DNA from: Dehalococcoidia bacterium
GTDB taxonomy: Bacteria > Chloroflexota > Dehalococcoidia > SZUA-161
Direction of reading: 5' to 3'
DNA: 49,031 nucleotides
NCBI GenBank assembly: GCA_014874385.1
Contig: JACWAE010000107.1
Span: 1 to 49,031, forward strand
Shown here: positions 24,648 through 32,287 of the stretch, one piece after another
Numbering within the stretch: position 1 is the first letter of the stretch
Layout: the number at the start of each line of letters is the position of its first letter
Made by a program: the position numbers and the translations under genes
Notes under the pieces: model-generated
Told to the model about the DNA's origin: nothing
Seen by the model: the letters and a program-made list of their open reading frames with translations, nothing else
The model's database searches: none

Positions 24648-24761
24648 TACTTCATGCACTACAACTTCGCTCGGTCTCACAAGTCGTTAGCTAATCCTTA
24701 TCCTAGAACTCCTGCTATGGCAGCAGGATTGACAGACCACGTTTGGAGTATAGAGACATAG
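24648..24761 (+). pseudogene. Transposase 3'-end fragment, copy 3
   Basis: Thirty-seven codons read YFMHYNFARSHKSLANPYPR and then TPAMAAGLTDHVWSIET before a TAG. Clearly the same family as copies 1 and 2 and the least decayed, with the HYNF lead-in that precedes the RPH motif in intact transposases. The Arg-Pro of the motif is Arg-Ser here. No start or catalytic part is present. Confidence 0.65.
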
Positions 24762-24840
24762 TCCACATGGCTGATTGACATCGTCTGCCCCTCCTTCAAT
24801 AAGATACCTAATCCCCCAAAAGGCAAAAGGCGTCCATGAC

Positions 24841-24868
24841 TTGACAAATAGGTGGACTATAGTACTAT
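24841..24868 (+). promoter_or_regulatory. Promoter of the three-gene unknown operon
   Basis: TTGACA (24841-24846), 16-nt spacer, TACTAT (24863-24868). The first gene starts about 84 nt downstream. Flanking arms ATAGTCCAC (24758-24766) and GTGGACTAT (24852-24860) are inverted copies, the second lying between -35 and -10. Confidence 0.55.
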
Positions 24869-24951
24869 GTACACAGAATCTAACAGTGTTACAATGTGCG
24901 TAGGGAGATTTCGGCCTTAGGTAAAATACCAAGAAGGCAAGGCTGATAATC

Positions 24952-25440
24952 GTGGGACATAAGTTACTAATTGAATTTGAAATTGGTCTCAGTTCACCGC
25001 TTGTCAAGTTCCTGAAGCCGAACGAGATGCTAAGGGGTGAACAAACTAACGTCACATTATATGTTACAAATATAGCAGATAGGACATTCCCTGGAGGCAA
25101 AGTTACAGAGTACAATATCAAATATGGGCCAGCGTTGAATATTAGCTCCACCACAAGTACAGCGGGGATGGAATGCCCAGAACTAGCTCCAGGTCGCAAG
25201 ACTAAATTACTCTCCGTGCCATTAGAGCCTGTCACAGATGGATTGGCATGGATACAATGTAAGATAGAGCCAAATGGTGACGACAAGATTGTAACATATT
25301 ATCAAGACCCAAAGGACACGCCGCTAGACGGCGCTATGTGGATGAATTGCGCCTATGTTGTTAATCGTGAACAGCTTGTTTTGGCCGCGGCTTTGGAAGA
25401 ACTTACATCGACTATTAAACTTCGGGGGATAACAACATGA
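24952..25440 (+). CDS. Unknown operon, gene 1: beta-sandwich protein
   Basis: A 162-aa protein of no recognised family. Residues about 15-125 look like an immunoglobulin/CARDB-type beta sandwich: FLKPNEMLRGEQTNVTLYVT, then RTFPGGKVTEYNIKYGP and CPELAPGRKTKLLSVPLEP, a pattern seen in NEW3/CARDB domains. There is no signal peptide, so it is probably cytoplasmic. The last 30 residues (VVNREQLVLAAALEELTSTI) look helical and could pair with the coiled coils encoded next. GTG start at 24952, weak ribosome-binding site. The stop overlaps the next ATG (ATGA at 25437). Base composition is more AT-rich than the core genes. Confidence 0.7.
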   Translation: MGHKLLIEFEIGLSSPLVKFLKPNEMLRGEQTNVTLYVTNIADRTFPGGKVTEYNIKYGPALNISSTTSTAGMECPELAPGRKTKLLSVPLEPVTDGLAWIQCKIEPNGDDKIVTYYQDPKDTPLDGAMWMNCAYVVNREQLVLAAALEELTSTIKLRGITT

Positions 25441-25727
25441 ATTGTGTATGGGCACTCGACCGTGGGGCAATTGCGATGCCAGTTTGCAAGGTGACTTTTG
25501 TGCCAGTATCTCGCCAATCGGCAAGAGACAAACAACGTCAAGACATAATCGCAAAAATTCGAGAGTTGGAGATGCGAATTGATGCATACTCCCAGGCTAT
25601 ATTGAAATCCCGACTGTCCTCAACAGAAATTGAAGAAATAACGAGGTTGTCTGAGGCTAGCCTTCAAAACATAGCAGCAATGCAAAAGATTGCCAAGCAG
25701 ATAGAAGAGGCTAGTGAGGAAGGATGA
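25437..25727 (+). CDS. Unknown operon, gene 2: small coiled-coil protein
   Basis: A 96-aa protein. After about 25 mixed residues, positions 28-92 are a continuous charged heptad-like helix (RDKQRQDIIAKIRELEMRID, then SSTEIEEITRLSEASLQNIA). No domain is recognised. It overlaps gene 1 and gene 3 by ATGA at both ends, the mark of a tightly co-translated set whose products probably form one complex. Confidence 0.65.
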   Translation: MNCVWALDRGAIAMPVCKVTFVPVSRQSARDKQRQDIIAKIRELEMRIDAYSQAILKSRLSSTEIEEITRLSEASLQNIAAMQKIAKQIEEASEEG

Positions 25728-26266
25728 AACAGGGGGACAACGAGTATCTAAGTAACATTGCGGCATTATTAGCGGCGCTCAAGATAGAAAAACAGATGCT
25801 TGAGCGCCGCTTAGCAATATTACGTGCGCAGCAAAAGCTTCTTGACCATATTAGCCAAGAAAACTTTGACTTATGGCGGCTCAAGCTTGAGACTGGCCTC
25901 GATATGCTACAGCTCCCACCTTATGAGCACCATCTTTGGGAACATCTTATTGATACTAACACTGTTGCAGAGCAAATGCAGGCCATTGAGGGCGAGTTGC
26001 ATACGTTTGTGAATCAGGGTCGCTACTTATCATTCGTAGAAATCGAAGGGATGCTGGAGACAATTGGCGTGCTAATAGAAAGGCTTGAAAGTGTAAGACA
26101 GCAAATGGAGAAAAAACAGCCACCTCCTTTGACGGTGAAGCCTTTAATGCGCAGGGTCATTCGTGTGCTTGGTGGCCTGAGTCTAGTGGGAATAGACTTG
26201 CGAATACTGAACTGGCCATCCGTAGCAACTGGGGCAGTACTTGTTTTAACCGCAGGGTCTGACTAA
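25724..26266 (+). CDS. Unknown operon, gene 3: coiled coil with C-terminal hydrophobic segment
   Basis: A 180-aa protein. Residues 8-60 and 80-130 are long amphipathic helices (LAALKIEKQMLERRLAILRA; GMLETIGVLIERLESVRQQM); a PPPL linker follows, and the C-terminal 35 residues (VIRVLGGLSLVGIDLRILNW, then PSVATGAVLVLTAGSD) are hydrophobic enough for a membrane or membrane-associated helix. No family is recognised. It may anchor the products of genes 1 and 2 at the membrane. No terminator hairpin is seen after it. Confidence 0.65.
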   Translation: MKQGDNEYLSNIAALLAALKIEKQMLERRLAILRAQQKLLDHISQENFDLWRLKLETGLDMLQLPPYEHHLWEHLIDTNTVAEQMQAIEGELHTFVNQGRYLSFVEIEGMLETIGVLIERLESVRQQMEKKQPPPLTVKPLMRRVIRVLGGLSLVGIDLRILNWPSVATGAVLVLTAGSD

Positions 26267-26430
26267 AAACAGTAAAAGTCACCTTCTTACCAGCTAATCC
26301 TCAAGTTGTCCTAAATATATAATTCCCAAATAATATGCTACAGCTACTCTCTTTCCCATCTTCTTCTCACCATTTCAAAATGACCCACTACCCAATTTTC
26401 AGCGGCCTAGCGCACCGACTATTGTTGCTG

Positions 26431-26436
26431 TATAAT
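26431..26436 (+). promoter_or_regulatory. -10 element before asd
   Basis: A perfect TATAAT 40 bp ahead of the asd start codon. No -35 match was found at the usual distance. Confidence 0.35.
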
Positions 26437-26476
26437 AAACGACACTATATTTTTAAGACCCAGAAAGGATACTAAG

Positions 26477-27574
26477 GTGGCCAGAGCTAAGAGGGAAATG
26501 TTGAGAGCTGCCATAGTCGGCGCAACGGGCATAGTGGGGCAGCAGTTCATCGTTGCCCTGCACAATCATCCCTGGATAAAGGCAACCACGCTCGCCGCCT
26601 CGGAGAGGTCGGCGGGGCGCAGCTATAAAGAGGCGCTCACCGACCCTAAGACGGGGGCCTTCAGATGGTACTGCGACGAGCCGCCGGACCCCGCGGTTAT
26701 GAACATACCGGTGCAGAATGCCAGCGAGATGGACGTCGCTGGCGTCGACCTCATATTCTCTGCTATCGAGTCCGAGCAGGCTCAGGTACTGGAGCCCAAG
26801 TTCGCTGCTACCAAACCGGTGATCAGCACGGCTTCAGCCTTCCGCTATGAGAAGGATGTGCCCATACTGATTCCAGGCATAAACTCGGAACATGCGGCTC
26901 TGCTGAAGCAGCAGCAGAAGGCACGCGGCTGGAAGGGCTTCGTCACGCCCGATCCGAACTGTACCACCATCGGCCTGGCGATAACGCTCAAGCCTATCTA
27001 CGATGCCTTCGGCATTCGCGCAGTGCTCATGACCTCAATGCAGTCGATGTCCGGGGCAGGGCGCAGCCCGGGCGTGATCGGACTGGACATCCTGGATAAT
27101 GTGATTCCGTACATTGCGGGCGAGGAAGAGAAGGTGCAGAAGGAGACCCAGAAGATACTGGGCTTTTTCTCCGGCAATGCCATTCAGCCGGCCAGGTTTG
27201 CCGTTAGCTGCACCTGCACCAGGGTAAATGTCAGGGAAGGGCATACGGAGTCGGTCTTCGTGTCCACGGAGAAAAAGTGCGAGCCTGAGGACGTTGCCCG
27301 CGCCATGAGTGAGTACGATGGCTTTAAGGGCCTGTCTCTCCCCTCCGCGCCGAAGAGGTTGATAGTGGTGCACCCCGACCCCTTTAGACCGCAGCCGCGG
27401 CTGGACCGCGACACGGACAACGGCATGGCTACGGTGGTGGGCAGGATACGGAAGGACCCCGCGCTGGAGAACGGGATAAAGTACCTGCTGGTATCGCACA
27501 ATACCAAGATGGGTGCCGCGCGCGGGGCTGTCCTGGAGGCTGAGCTTCTGATTGAGGGTGGCTACATCTCTTAA
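26477..27574 (+). CDS. asd: Aspartate-semialdehyde dehydrogenase
   Basis: A 365-aa NADP-dependent enzyme reducing aspartyl phosphate to aspartate semialdehyde, the branch to Lys, Thr and Met. The N-terminal Rossmann motif is GATGIVGQQF; the catalytic Cys is in DPNCTTIGLA, and the active-site His/Arg region follows in SCTCTRVNVREGHTESV. It belongs to the archaeal/yeast-like class rather than the E. coli class (MQSMSGAGRSPGVIGLD). The start is GTG at 26477 with AGAAAGGA upstream; an in-frame ATG seven codons later is an alternative. It is a single gene, ended by a strong hairpin. Confidence 0.94.
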   Translation: MARAKREMLRAAIVGATGIVGQQFIVALHNHPWIKATTLAASERSAGRSYKEALTDPKTGAFRWYCDEPPDPAVMNIPVQNASEMDVAGVDLIFSAIESEQAQVLEPKFAATKPVISTASAFRYEKDVPILIPGINSEHAALLKQQQKARGWKGFVTPDPNCTTIGLAITLKPIYDAFGIRAVLMTSMQSMSGAGRSPGVIGLDILDNVIPYIAGEEEKVQKETQKILGFFSGNAIQPARFAVSCTCTRVNVREGHTESVFVSTEKKCEPEDVARAMSEYDGFKGLSLPSAPKRLIVVHPDPFRPQPRLDRDTDNGMATVVGRIRKDPALENGIKYLLVSHNTKMGAARGAVLEAELLIEGGYIS

Positions 27575-27599
27575 ATTGAAATTGCGGGACAAACGAAAA

Positions 27600-27628
27600 A
27601 GGGGCTTCCGCCACAGGCGGAAGCCCCT
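27600..27628. terminator. Hairpin terminator between asd and the 66-aa gene
   Basis: Perfect 13-bp stem AGGGGCTTCCGCC / GGCGGAAGCCCCT around ACA. The run of A on its left side gives a U-run for minus-strand transcripts, so it ends the 27652-27852 gene best, and may also stop asd. Confidence 0.8.
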
Positions 27629-27651
27629 TCACTTATCTTTTGGTGGCTCTC

Positions 27652-27852
27652 CTAGTTGCTTCCCTCTTCGTTGAAGGCATCTAAGAAAGCCTGAGGTACC
27701 TCGGCCTGCCTGTTGATGAACTCCTGGCACGCTTCAATGAACTTGACAAATATCTCGAAATTGCCAAAGGCGGCTATGCCTTCGGCCTGGCCCTGCAATA
27801 TCACATGGATGTGGTCGCTTCCGCACTGATAAATGTCCACCTGTAAATCCAT
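27652..27852 (-). CDS. Hypothetical 66-aa protein
   Basis: A short acidic protein, MDLQVDIYQCGSDHIHVILQ at the start, not recognised. It looks like one small alpha/beta unit: two strands (DLQVDIYQC, HIHVILQG) followed by helices (FEIFVKFIEACQEFINRQ, VPQAFLDAFNEE). A GGAGGAG ribosome-binding site is well placed before the ATG, and a terminator follows, so it is probably real. No neighbour suggests a role. Confidence 0.65.
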   Translation of the reverse strand: MDLQVDIYQCGSDHIHVILQGQAEGIAAFGNFEIFVKFIEACQEFINRQAEVPQAFLDAFNEEGSN

Positions 27853-28078
27853 TGGCGGCTCCTCCAGCCTTTTATCGGACCATATATTTTCTCACTGCCT
27901 TCAATAAAACATTAGCACAAGCTCTGCCTTTACACCATAGTTCTTATGGTCATTTTTGAGTAGTACATATGATAAGATAGTACTAATAAGAGGAAGAGTC
28001 ACATCTTGCATGAGCGCTCAGGTGAGTTGGCCGGAATCAATCCAACTGGAGTGAGATTACTTTGAAAATAGGCTTTTC

Positions 28079-28145
28079 CCGTTCGCCCTGAGCCTGTCGA
28101 AGGGTGAACGGCCCGTTCATGGTTCGACAAGCTCACCACGAACGG
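28079..28145. repeat. Paired inverted GTTCGCCCTGAGC / GACAAGCTCACC repeat
   Basis: Two head-to-head copies of one 34-bp unit share a boundary: CCGTTCGCCCTGAGCCTGTC... (28079-28112) and the complementary type ...GACAAGCTCACCACGAACGG (28112-28145). This unit is a dispersed intergenic repeat known to me from many Chloroflexota and other bacterial genomes; its function is unknown. The rest of 27853-28251 holds no gene that I can support. Confidence 0.7.
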
Positions 28146-28251
28146 AATTATTTCTTCTTTAAGGGAGATGGCATTTTTATGCTTCGTGGTGAATATTTTA
28201 ATGTTCGTGACAGATTCCTGTCCTTTATCTATATTCGCTTCCGGTAAGCCC

Positions 28252-29358
28252 CTACCTCAAGCACCTCCAGTAATCCTTAAGATACCTTTTGACCTCCGCG
28301 ATGACATGTTTGGTCTCTGCCAGCGAAGGGTCTCCCTGGGATCCCGGGGTGACTCCTCCAGGCTCAGATATCTTCATTTCTATGCCTGCCAGGCCGCAAA
28401 TCAGGGCTAGCCATGAGTAGGGCAACACCGTTTTATTGTAGCCTGACGCAATCAGGTCAATGTTCTTGCCCTGGCAGACCTCTGACATCTCCCTGGCCTT
28501 AGCCCCTATCATTCTGAAGCCCTCCACAGACAGTCCCAAACTGGTTAACCCATCGCTGAAATGGGGGTCCGAGCCGCCGTTCCTGATGATTATCTGGGGC
28601 TTGAATTCCTGCGCTATGGGCTGGACCAGTTCCTCAAAGGCCAGTTTATACGAATCGTATCCTGCATAAGGAGGCATGGGAATATTGACGGTGTACCCTT
28701 TTCCCTCGCCGGAGCCGATTTCATAGGCGAAACCGGTGCCGGGATACAGCGTCCTCGGGTCCTGGTGCAGGTCAATCTGCAATACCCTTCTTTCATCATA
28801 GAAATACTCTGAGGTCCCGTTGCCGGCATGGGCATCGGTATCAAGTATAAGTATCCTCTGTAACTTGTATTGTTGCAACAAATACCTGGCGCAAAAGGCG
28901 ACATCGTTATAGAGGCAGAACCCTTCCCCGTAGTCAGGTTTGGCATGGTGCAACCCGCCGCCGAGGCAGACTGCCTTCTTGAACTTGCCTTGCTGAACCA
29001 GGTCGCAGGCCTTCTTGGCTTGTCCGATGACCAGTCTGGCGGCCTCTTCCAGCTTCCCCGGCTTGCCGCCGGGAATATTATCGCCGCTGTGGAATCTATA
29101 GATAGAGCCGGGGTAGTTCAAGCCCAGGTGGGCCGCCCTGTAATACTCTTTGGTGGCTTCGATGTACTCTTTCTGGCAGATCAGGAGTAAATCTTCGTCG
29201 CTCGCCCAGTCCGCTTTGATGATGCGGTAGTTATCGTCCTCGGGCAGGTGTTCCCGCAAAAATTGATGAAACTCGAGATAGCGCTCTCCTCGAAACGGGT
29301 GGCCTGGCCCGAAGTCGTATTCCTTTAATTCGTCTCGGTACAAGATTGCGATAGGCAT
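28252..29358 (-). CDS. Histone deacetylase family protein (AcuC/HDAC-like)
   Basis: A 368-aa arginase/deacetylase-fold amidohydrolase. The active-site His pair is in GGGLHHAKPDYGEGFCLYND, zinc ligands in LDTDAHAGNGTSEYF (DxH), and the third Asp in the later GGSDPHFSD region. Bacterial relatives include AcuC and acetylpolyamine amidohydrolases, which deacetylate proteins or polyamines with a zinc-bound water. Which substrate is used here is open. A GGGGGAG ribosome-binding site precedes the ATG at 29358. It is divergent from mgtC and appears to be a single-gene unit. Confidence 0.9.
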   Translation of the reverse strand: MPIAILYRDELKEYDFGPGHPFRGERYLEFHQFLREHLPEDDNYRIIKADWASDEDLLLICQKEYIEATKEYYRAAHLGLNYPGSIYRFHSGDNIPGGKPGKLEEAARLVIGQAKKACDLVQQGKFKKAVCLGGGLHHAKPDYGEGFCLYNDVAFCARYLLQQYKLQRILILDTDAHAGNGTSEYFYDERRVLQIDLHQDPRTLYPGTGFAYEIGSGEGKGYTVNIPMPPYAGYDSYKLAFEELVQPIAQEFKPQIIIRNGGSDPHFSDGLTSLGLSVEGFRMIGAKAREMSEVCQGKNIDLIASGYNKTVLPYSWLALICGLAGIEMKISEPGGVTPGSQGDPSLAETKHVIAEVKRYLKDYWRCLR

Positions 29359-29469
29359 TGTCTCCCCCTAGTGCAAGCTTGCGCGCCTCAGTCCTGTTGA
29401 CAAGTGTAGCAGGCCATGACAGAATTGCAACACTAGTGAAAATGCTGTATTTGCTTGAAGGGGGTAGTG

Positions 29470-29901
29470 ATGGAATCCTGGCATATCTTCTCTAACGCTA
29501 ATCAGGAGATGGTGATTCGCCTTGTGATAGCTGCATTCCTGGGCGCAGTAATAGGCTATGAGAGGGCGCGCGCCAAGAAACCTGCCGGCATACGCACCCA
29601 TCTCCTTATTAGCATGGGGGCAGCTCTGTTCGCCATTATTTCAATCTGGGGTTTTGCCGGAAACGCCGATCCATCGAGGATAGCTGCCGGCGTGGTGGCG
29701 GGAGTCGGTTTCTTGGGCGCGGGTACAATTCTTCGCCAGGAGAGGGGGGTTGCGGGGCTGACCACGGCAGCCGGCATCTGGGCGGTAGCTGCCGTAGGCG
29801 TGGCGATAGGGGCCGGGCTTTATGCTGTGGGGGCGGTGGCTGCGGTTATGACCCCCCTCGCGCTGCGTTTTCTGCCCCATCATCATCCTGACACGGACTA
29901 G
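29470..29901 (+). CDS. MgtC/SapB family membrane protein
   Basis: A 143-aa protein with four to five membrane segments and no C-terminal ACT-like domain, so it is the short SapB form rather than the 225-residue MgtC. Hallmarks: LGAVIGYERARAKKPAGIRTHLLISMGAAL and AGVVAGVGFLGAGTILRQ, GLTTAAGIWAVAAVGVAIGAGLY. MgtC proteins are linked to growth at low magnesium and to control of F-type ATP synthase. I start at ATG 29470 with AAGGGGG upstream; a TTG five codons earlier overlaps that site. Confidence 0.9.
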   Translation: MESWHIFSNANQEMVIRLVIAAFLGAVIGYERARAKKPAGIRTHLLISMGAALFAIISIWGFAGNADPSRIAAGVVAGVGFLGAGTILRQERGVAGLTTAAGIWAVAAVGVAIGAGLYAVGAVAAVMTPLALRFLPHHHPDTD

Positions 29902-29931
29902 TAAACCTGTCATATTGAAAGTAAAACGGAT

Positions 29932-30138
29932 ATGAAAGAATGTAAAGTTGAGCAGAACAAAGCGAAGTGCAACTGTACCTATGAGCCCTGCCCCAGGAAG
30001 GGCATTTGCTGCGAGTGCATCAGATACCATTGGCAGTCAGGCGAGCTGCCAGCCTGCTATTTCCCTAAAGACGTGGAGAGAACCTACGACCGTTCCATCG
30101 AGAGGTTCATCCAGACCTATCAGAAGAAGAGATTTTAA
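29932..30138 (+). CDS. DUF6485 cysteine-rich protein
   Basis: A 68-aa protein with seven Cys in [20 protein letters not shown] and [11 protein letters not shown], then GELPACYFP. This spacing matches the small DUF6485 family found in anaerobes; it may bind a metal or FeS cluster, function unknown. It lies 30 bp after mgtC and is followed by a palindrome with a U-run that should end the transcript. Confidence 0.85.
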   Translation: MKECKVEQNKAKCNCTYEPCPRKGICCECIRYHWQSGELPACYFPKDVERTYDRSIERFIQTYQKKRF

Positions 30139-30168
30139 ATTCTAAACGATGTCAAAGGCTGCGATTAT

Positions 30169-30202
30169 GTAGGGGCACAGCGTGCTGTGCCCCTACTTTT
30201 TT
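30169..30202. terminator. GTAGGGGC palindrome followed by a T-run (REP-like element used as terminator)
   Basis: Arms GTAGGGGCACAGC and its complement (30169-30196, 13 bp, GT centre) followed by TTTTTT. It has the shape of a Rho-independent terminator for the DUF6485 gene and is at the same time a member of the dispersed family. Confidence 0.75.
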
Positions 30203-30222
30203 CGGTTTTTGGTGCCTGGTTT

Positions 30223-31785
30223 CTAAACAGCCTGGGTTGGCTTGTTTTGTGGCGCGACATGGCTGCGCACGAGCAATGCCACCAAAGCCCCGACGATGCA
30301 AATGTACACAGATACCATCATGGCAGTGTTGAGACTGCTGGCGAATGCCTGTTTGAACAAGACCTCTAATTGAGCGCCGAGAGGCCCGGGTATGTTGGGG
30401 AGGCCCGTCAACCCCAGACGACCTGACGATACCGCACTTAATATCTGCTCGCGAGCCGCTGCAGGGATCTGCGGTATGGGGAGAAGGGCTTCGCGGAGGT
30501 TTGAGACAAGCTGGCTCTGCAGAATGGCTCCGATAACTGAAATGCCCAGCACTGACCCCACCTGGCGCATAGTCGCCAGTATCCCCGCCGCCTGTCCCGA
30601 GCGCTCCATAGGTGCGCTTGCCATCACCGCAGAAGTTGTCGGCGCCATCACCAGTCCCATTCCCAGGCCGCAGACTGCTAGGGGTGCCATTAAATGTTGC
30701 CATGCCTCCGTTGGGGTGAGGTTGGACATCAAGTAGATCCCCAGAGCAGCAAAAGCCATACCGAAGAACAGCAGCCAGCGGCTGCCTATCGTGTCGGAAA
30801 GCCTGCCTGATATTGGGGCAACAACCATTGTAATCCCGGCCAAGGGGAGGAGTACCAGACCTGTTTTAATAGCGCTGTAGTCGAGTACAAGCTGCATAAA
30901 GAGCACGAGAAGGAAAAGGATGCTCAGAAGCCCGAACATCAAAATCAGGCCCACGCTGTTACCGGCGGTGAAGGTGCGGTTGCGGAAAAGGTCCAGACGA
31001 ATAAGAGGCGCAGAGCGCAAACGCTCTATGATCAGGAAGGCGATAAACCCTACAAAACTTGCGGCGAAGAGGCCTACGATGAGACCAGAGCCCCAGCCAT
31101 ATTTTTGCCCCTCCACCAGAGCATAGGTGAGACAAAAAAGGGCTGTCGAGATAGCGAGTACGCCGGGTATATCAATGCGGCGCTCGGCTGTGGGGTCGGT
31201 AGAGTTCCTGATTATGATTATCGCTGCTATGAAAGCGAGGACGCCCACAGGCAGGTTAATCAAGAAAATCCAGCGCCAGGAAGTGGCGTCCACCAGAGCC
31301 CCACCAATAATAGGCCCCAGGGCGCTGGCAACACCGGCTACCGCTCCCCAGATTCCCAGCGCCATGCCTCTTTTGTCTCCGAAGGCCACATTGAGAATGG
31401 AGAGGGTGGCCGGCATCATGGCTGACCCTCCCACAGCCTGGAACACCCGTGCCACTATGAGCACGGTGATATTCGGAGCCAGGCCGCATGCCAGCGATGA
31501 GATGGTGAAAAGCCCCAGGCCGCCGAGGAAGAGCAGCTTGCGGCCGTAGAGGTCTCCCAGCTTGCCCAGCGTTATCAGCAGGACGGCGAAGGCGAGAATA
31601 TATGCATTTAGTACCCATTCAACAGTTGATATGCCGGTGTTGAAAGAGTTCATTATGTCAGGCAGCGCAATGTTCACAATGGTGAGGTCCAGCATCATCA
31701 TGAACAGGGGCACACATGTGATGAGGAGAACCCACCACCTTCTTCTGCCGTGTTCTATCAGCGAAGTCTGAGCTATGCTGCTCAT
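30223..31785 (-). CDS. MFS multidrug efflux pump, DHA2 (EmrB/QacA) family
   Basis: A 520-aa transporter with about fourteen hydrophobic helices. It opens LLITCVPLFMMMLDLTIVNIALPDI, the DHA2 motif D1, and shows LGKLGDLYGRKLLFLGG (motif A) and the motif C region GAVAGVASALGPIIGGALVD. These are proton-driven drug exporters. No EmrA-type membrane fusion protein or TetR-type regulator is adjacent. The C-terminal tail (SHVAPQNKPTQAV) is short and soluble. Confidence 0.93.
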   Translation of the reverse strand: MSSIAQTSLIEHGRRRWWVLLITCVPLFMMMLDLTIVNIALPDIMNSFNTGISTVEWVLNAYILAFAVLLITLGKLGDLYGRKLLFLGGLGLFTISSLACGLAPNITVLIVARVFQAVGGSAMMPATLSILNVAFGDKRGMALGIWGAVAGVASALGPIIGGALVDATSWRWIFLINLPVGVLAFIAAIIIIRNSTDPTAERRIDIPGVLAISTALFCLTYALVEGQKYGWGSGLIVGLFAASFVGFIAFLIIERLRSAPLIRLDLFRNRTFTAGNSVGLILMFGLLSILFLLVLFMQLVLDYSAIKTGLVLLPLAGITMVVAPISGRLSDTIGSRWLLFFGMAFAALGIYLMSNLTPTEAWQHLMAPLAVCGLGMGLVMAPTTSAVMASAPMERSGQAAGILATMRQVGSVLGISVIGAILQSQLVSNLREALLPIPQIPAAAREQILSAVSSGRLGLTGLPNIPGPLGAQLEVLFKQAFASSLNTAMMVSVYICIVGALVALLVRSHVAPQNKPTQAV

Positions 31786-31817
31786 ATACAGTCCTTTCTT
31801 ATGTTGGCGTCGCTACG

Positions 31818-32243
31818 TTAGATTTCCTTTTTGCAGGCTAGCTTGCGCAGCTCTTTTTTCATGCAGCGGTCCATTACCACTTTAAGCCCTGCCTTTCTCG
31901 CTTTGGCAGCAGCCTCTTCGTTGACTATACCTTCCTGCATCCATACAGCTTTGGCTCCGATAGCAATTGCCTTTTCTACTACAGGCAGCACGTCTTCAGA
32001 ACGGCGGAAGATGTCTACAACCTCGACAGGCACGGGGATAGAGGCTAAATCAGGATAGGCTTTCTCCTCCACGACTTTGTCAGCGTTGGGAGTTACGGGT
32101 ATTACGCGGAAGCCCTCTTTTTTGAGAAAGTCAGCCACTCTGTGGCTGGGGCGCTCGGGTTTCGGCGAGGCTCCCACTATGGCAACTGTGTGGTAGCGGG
32201 TAAATATTTCTTTGATATTAGCGCTAACATAATCTTGTTCCAA
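31818..32243 (-). CDS. CoA-binding domain protein (CoA_binding_2)
   Basis: A 141-aa single Rossmann-fold protein. VAIVGASPKPERPSHRVADFLKKEGFRVIPVTP is the signature of the stand-alone CoA-binding family related to the N-terminal domain of acyl-CoA synthetase (NDP-forming) and succinyl-CoA synthetase, and VWMQEGIVNEEAAAKARKAGLKVVMDRCMKKE completes the fold. Widespread, function largely unknown; E. coli YccU is a relative. It is 32 bp from the DHA2 gene on the same strand, probably without functional meaning. Confidence 0.92.
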   Translation of the reverse strand: MEQDYVSANIKEIFTRYHTVAIVGASPKPERPSHRVADFLKKEGFRVIPVTPNADKVVEEKAYPDLASIPVPVEVVDIFRRSEDVLPVVEKAIAIGAKAVWMQEGIVNEEAAAKARKAGLKVVMDRCMKKELRKLACKKEI

Positions 32244-32287
32244 TGCTTGCGCCTTTCCGTAAACAGCCTTGGTGTATCATACCATAT

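Noticed and set aside
30152-30703. A 183-codon minus-strand frame over the end of the DHA2 transporter
   Set aside because: Out of frame with the real transporter, begins inside it and ends in the palindrome at 30169.
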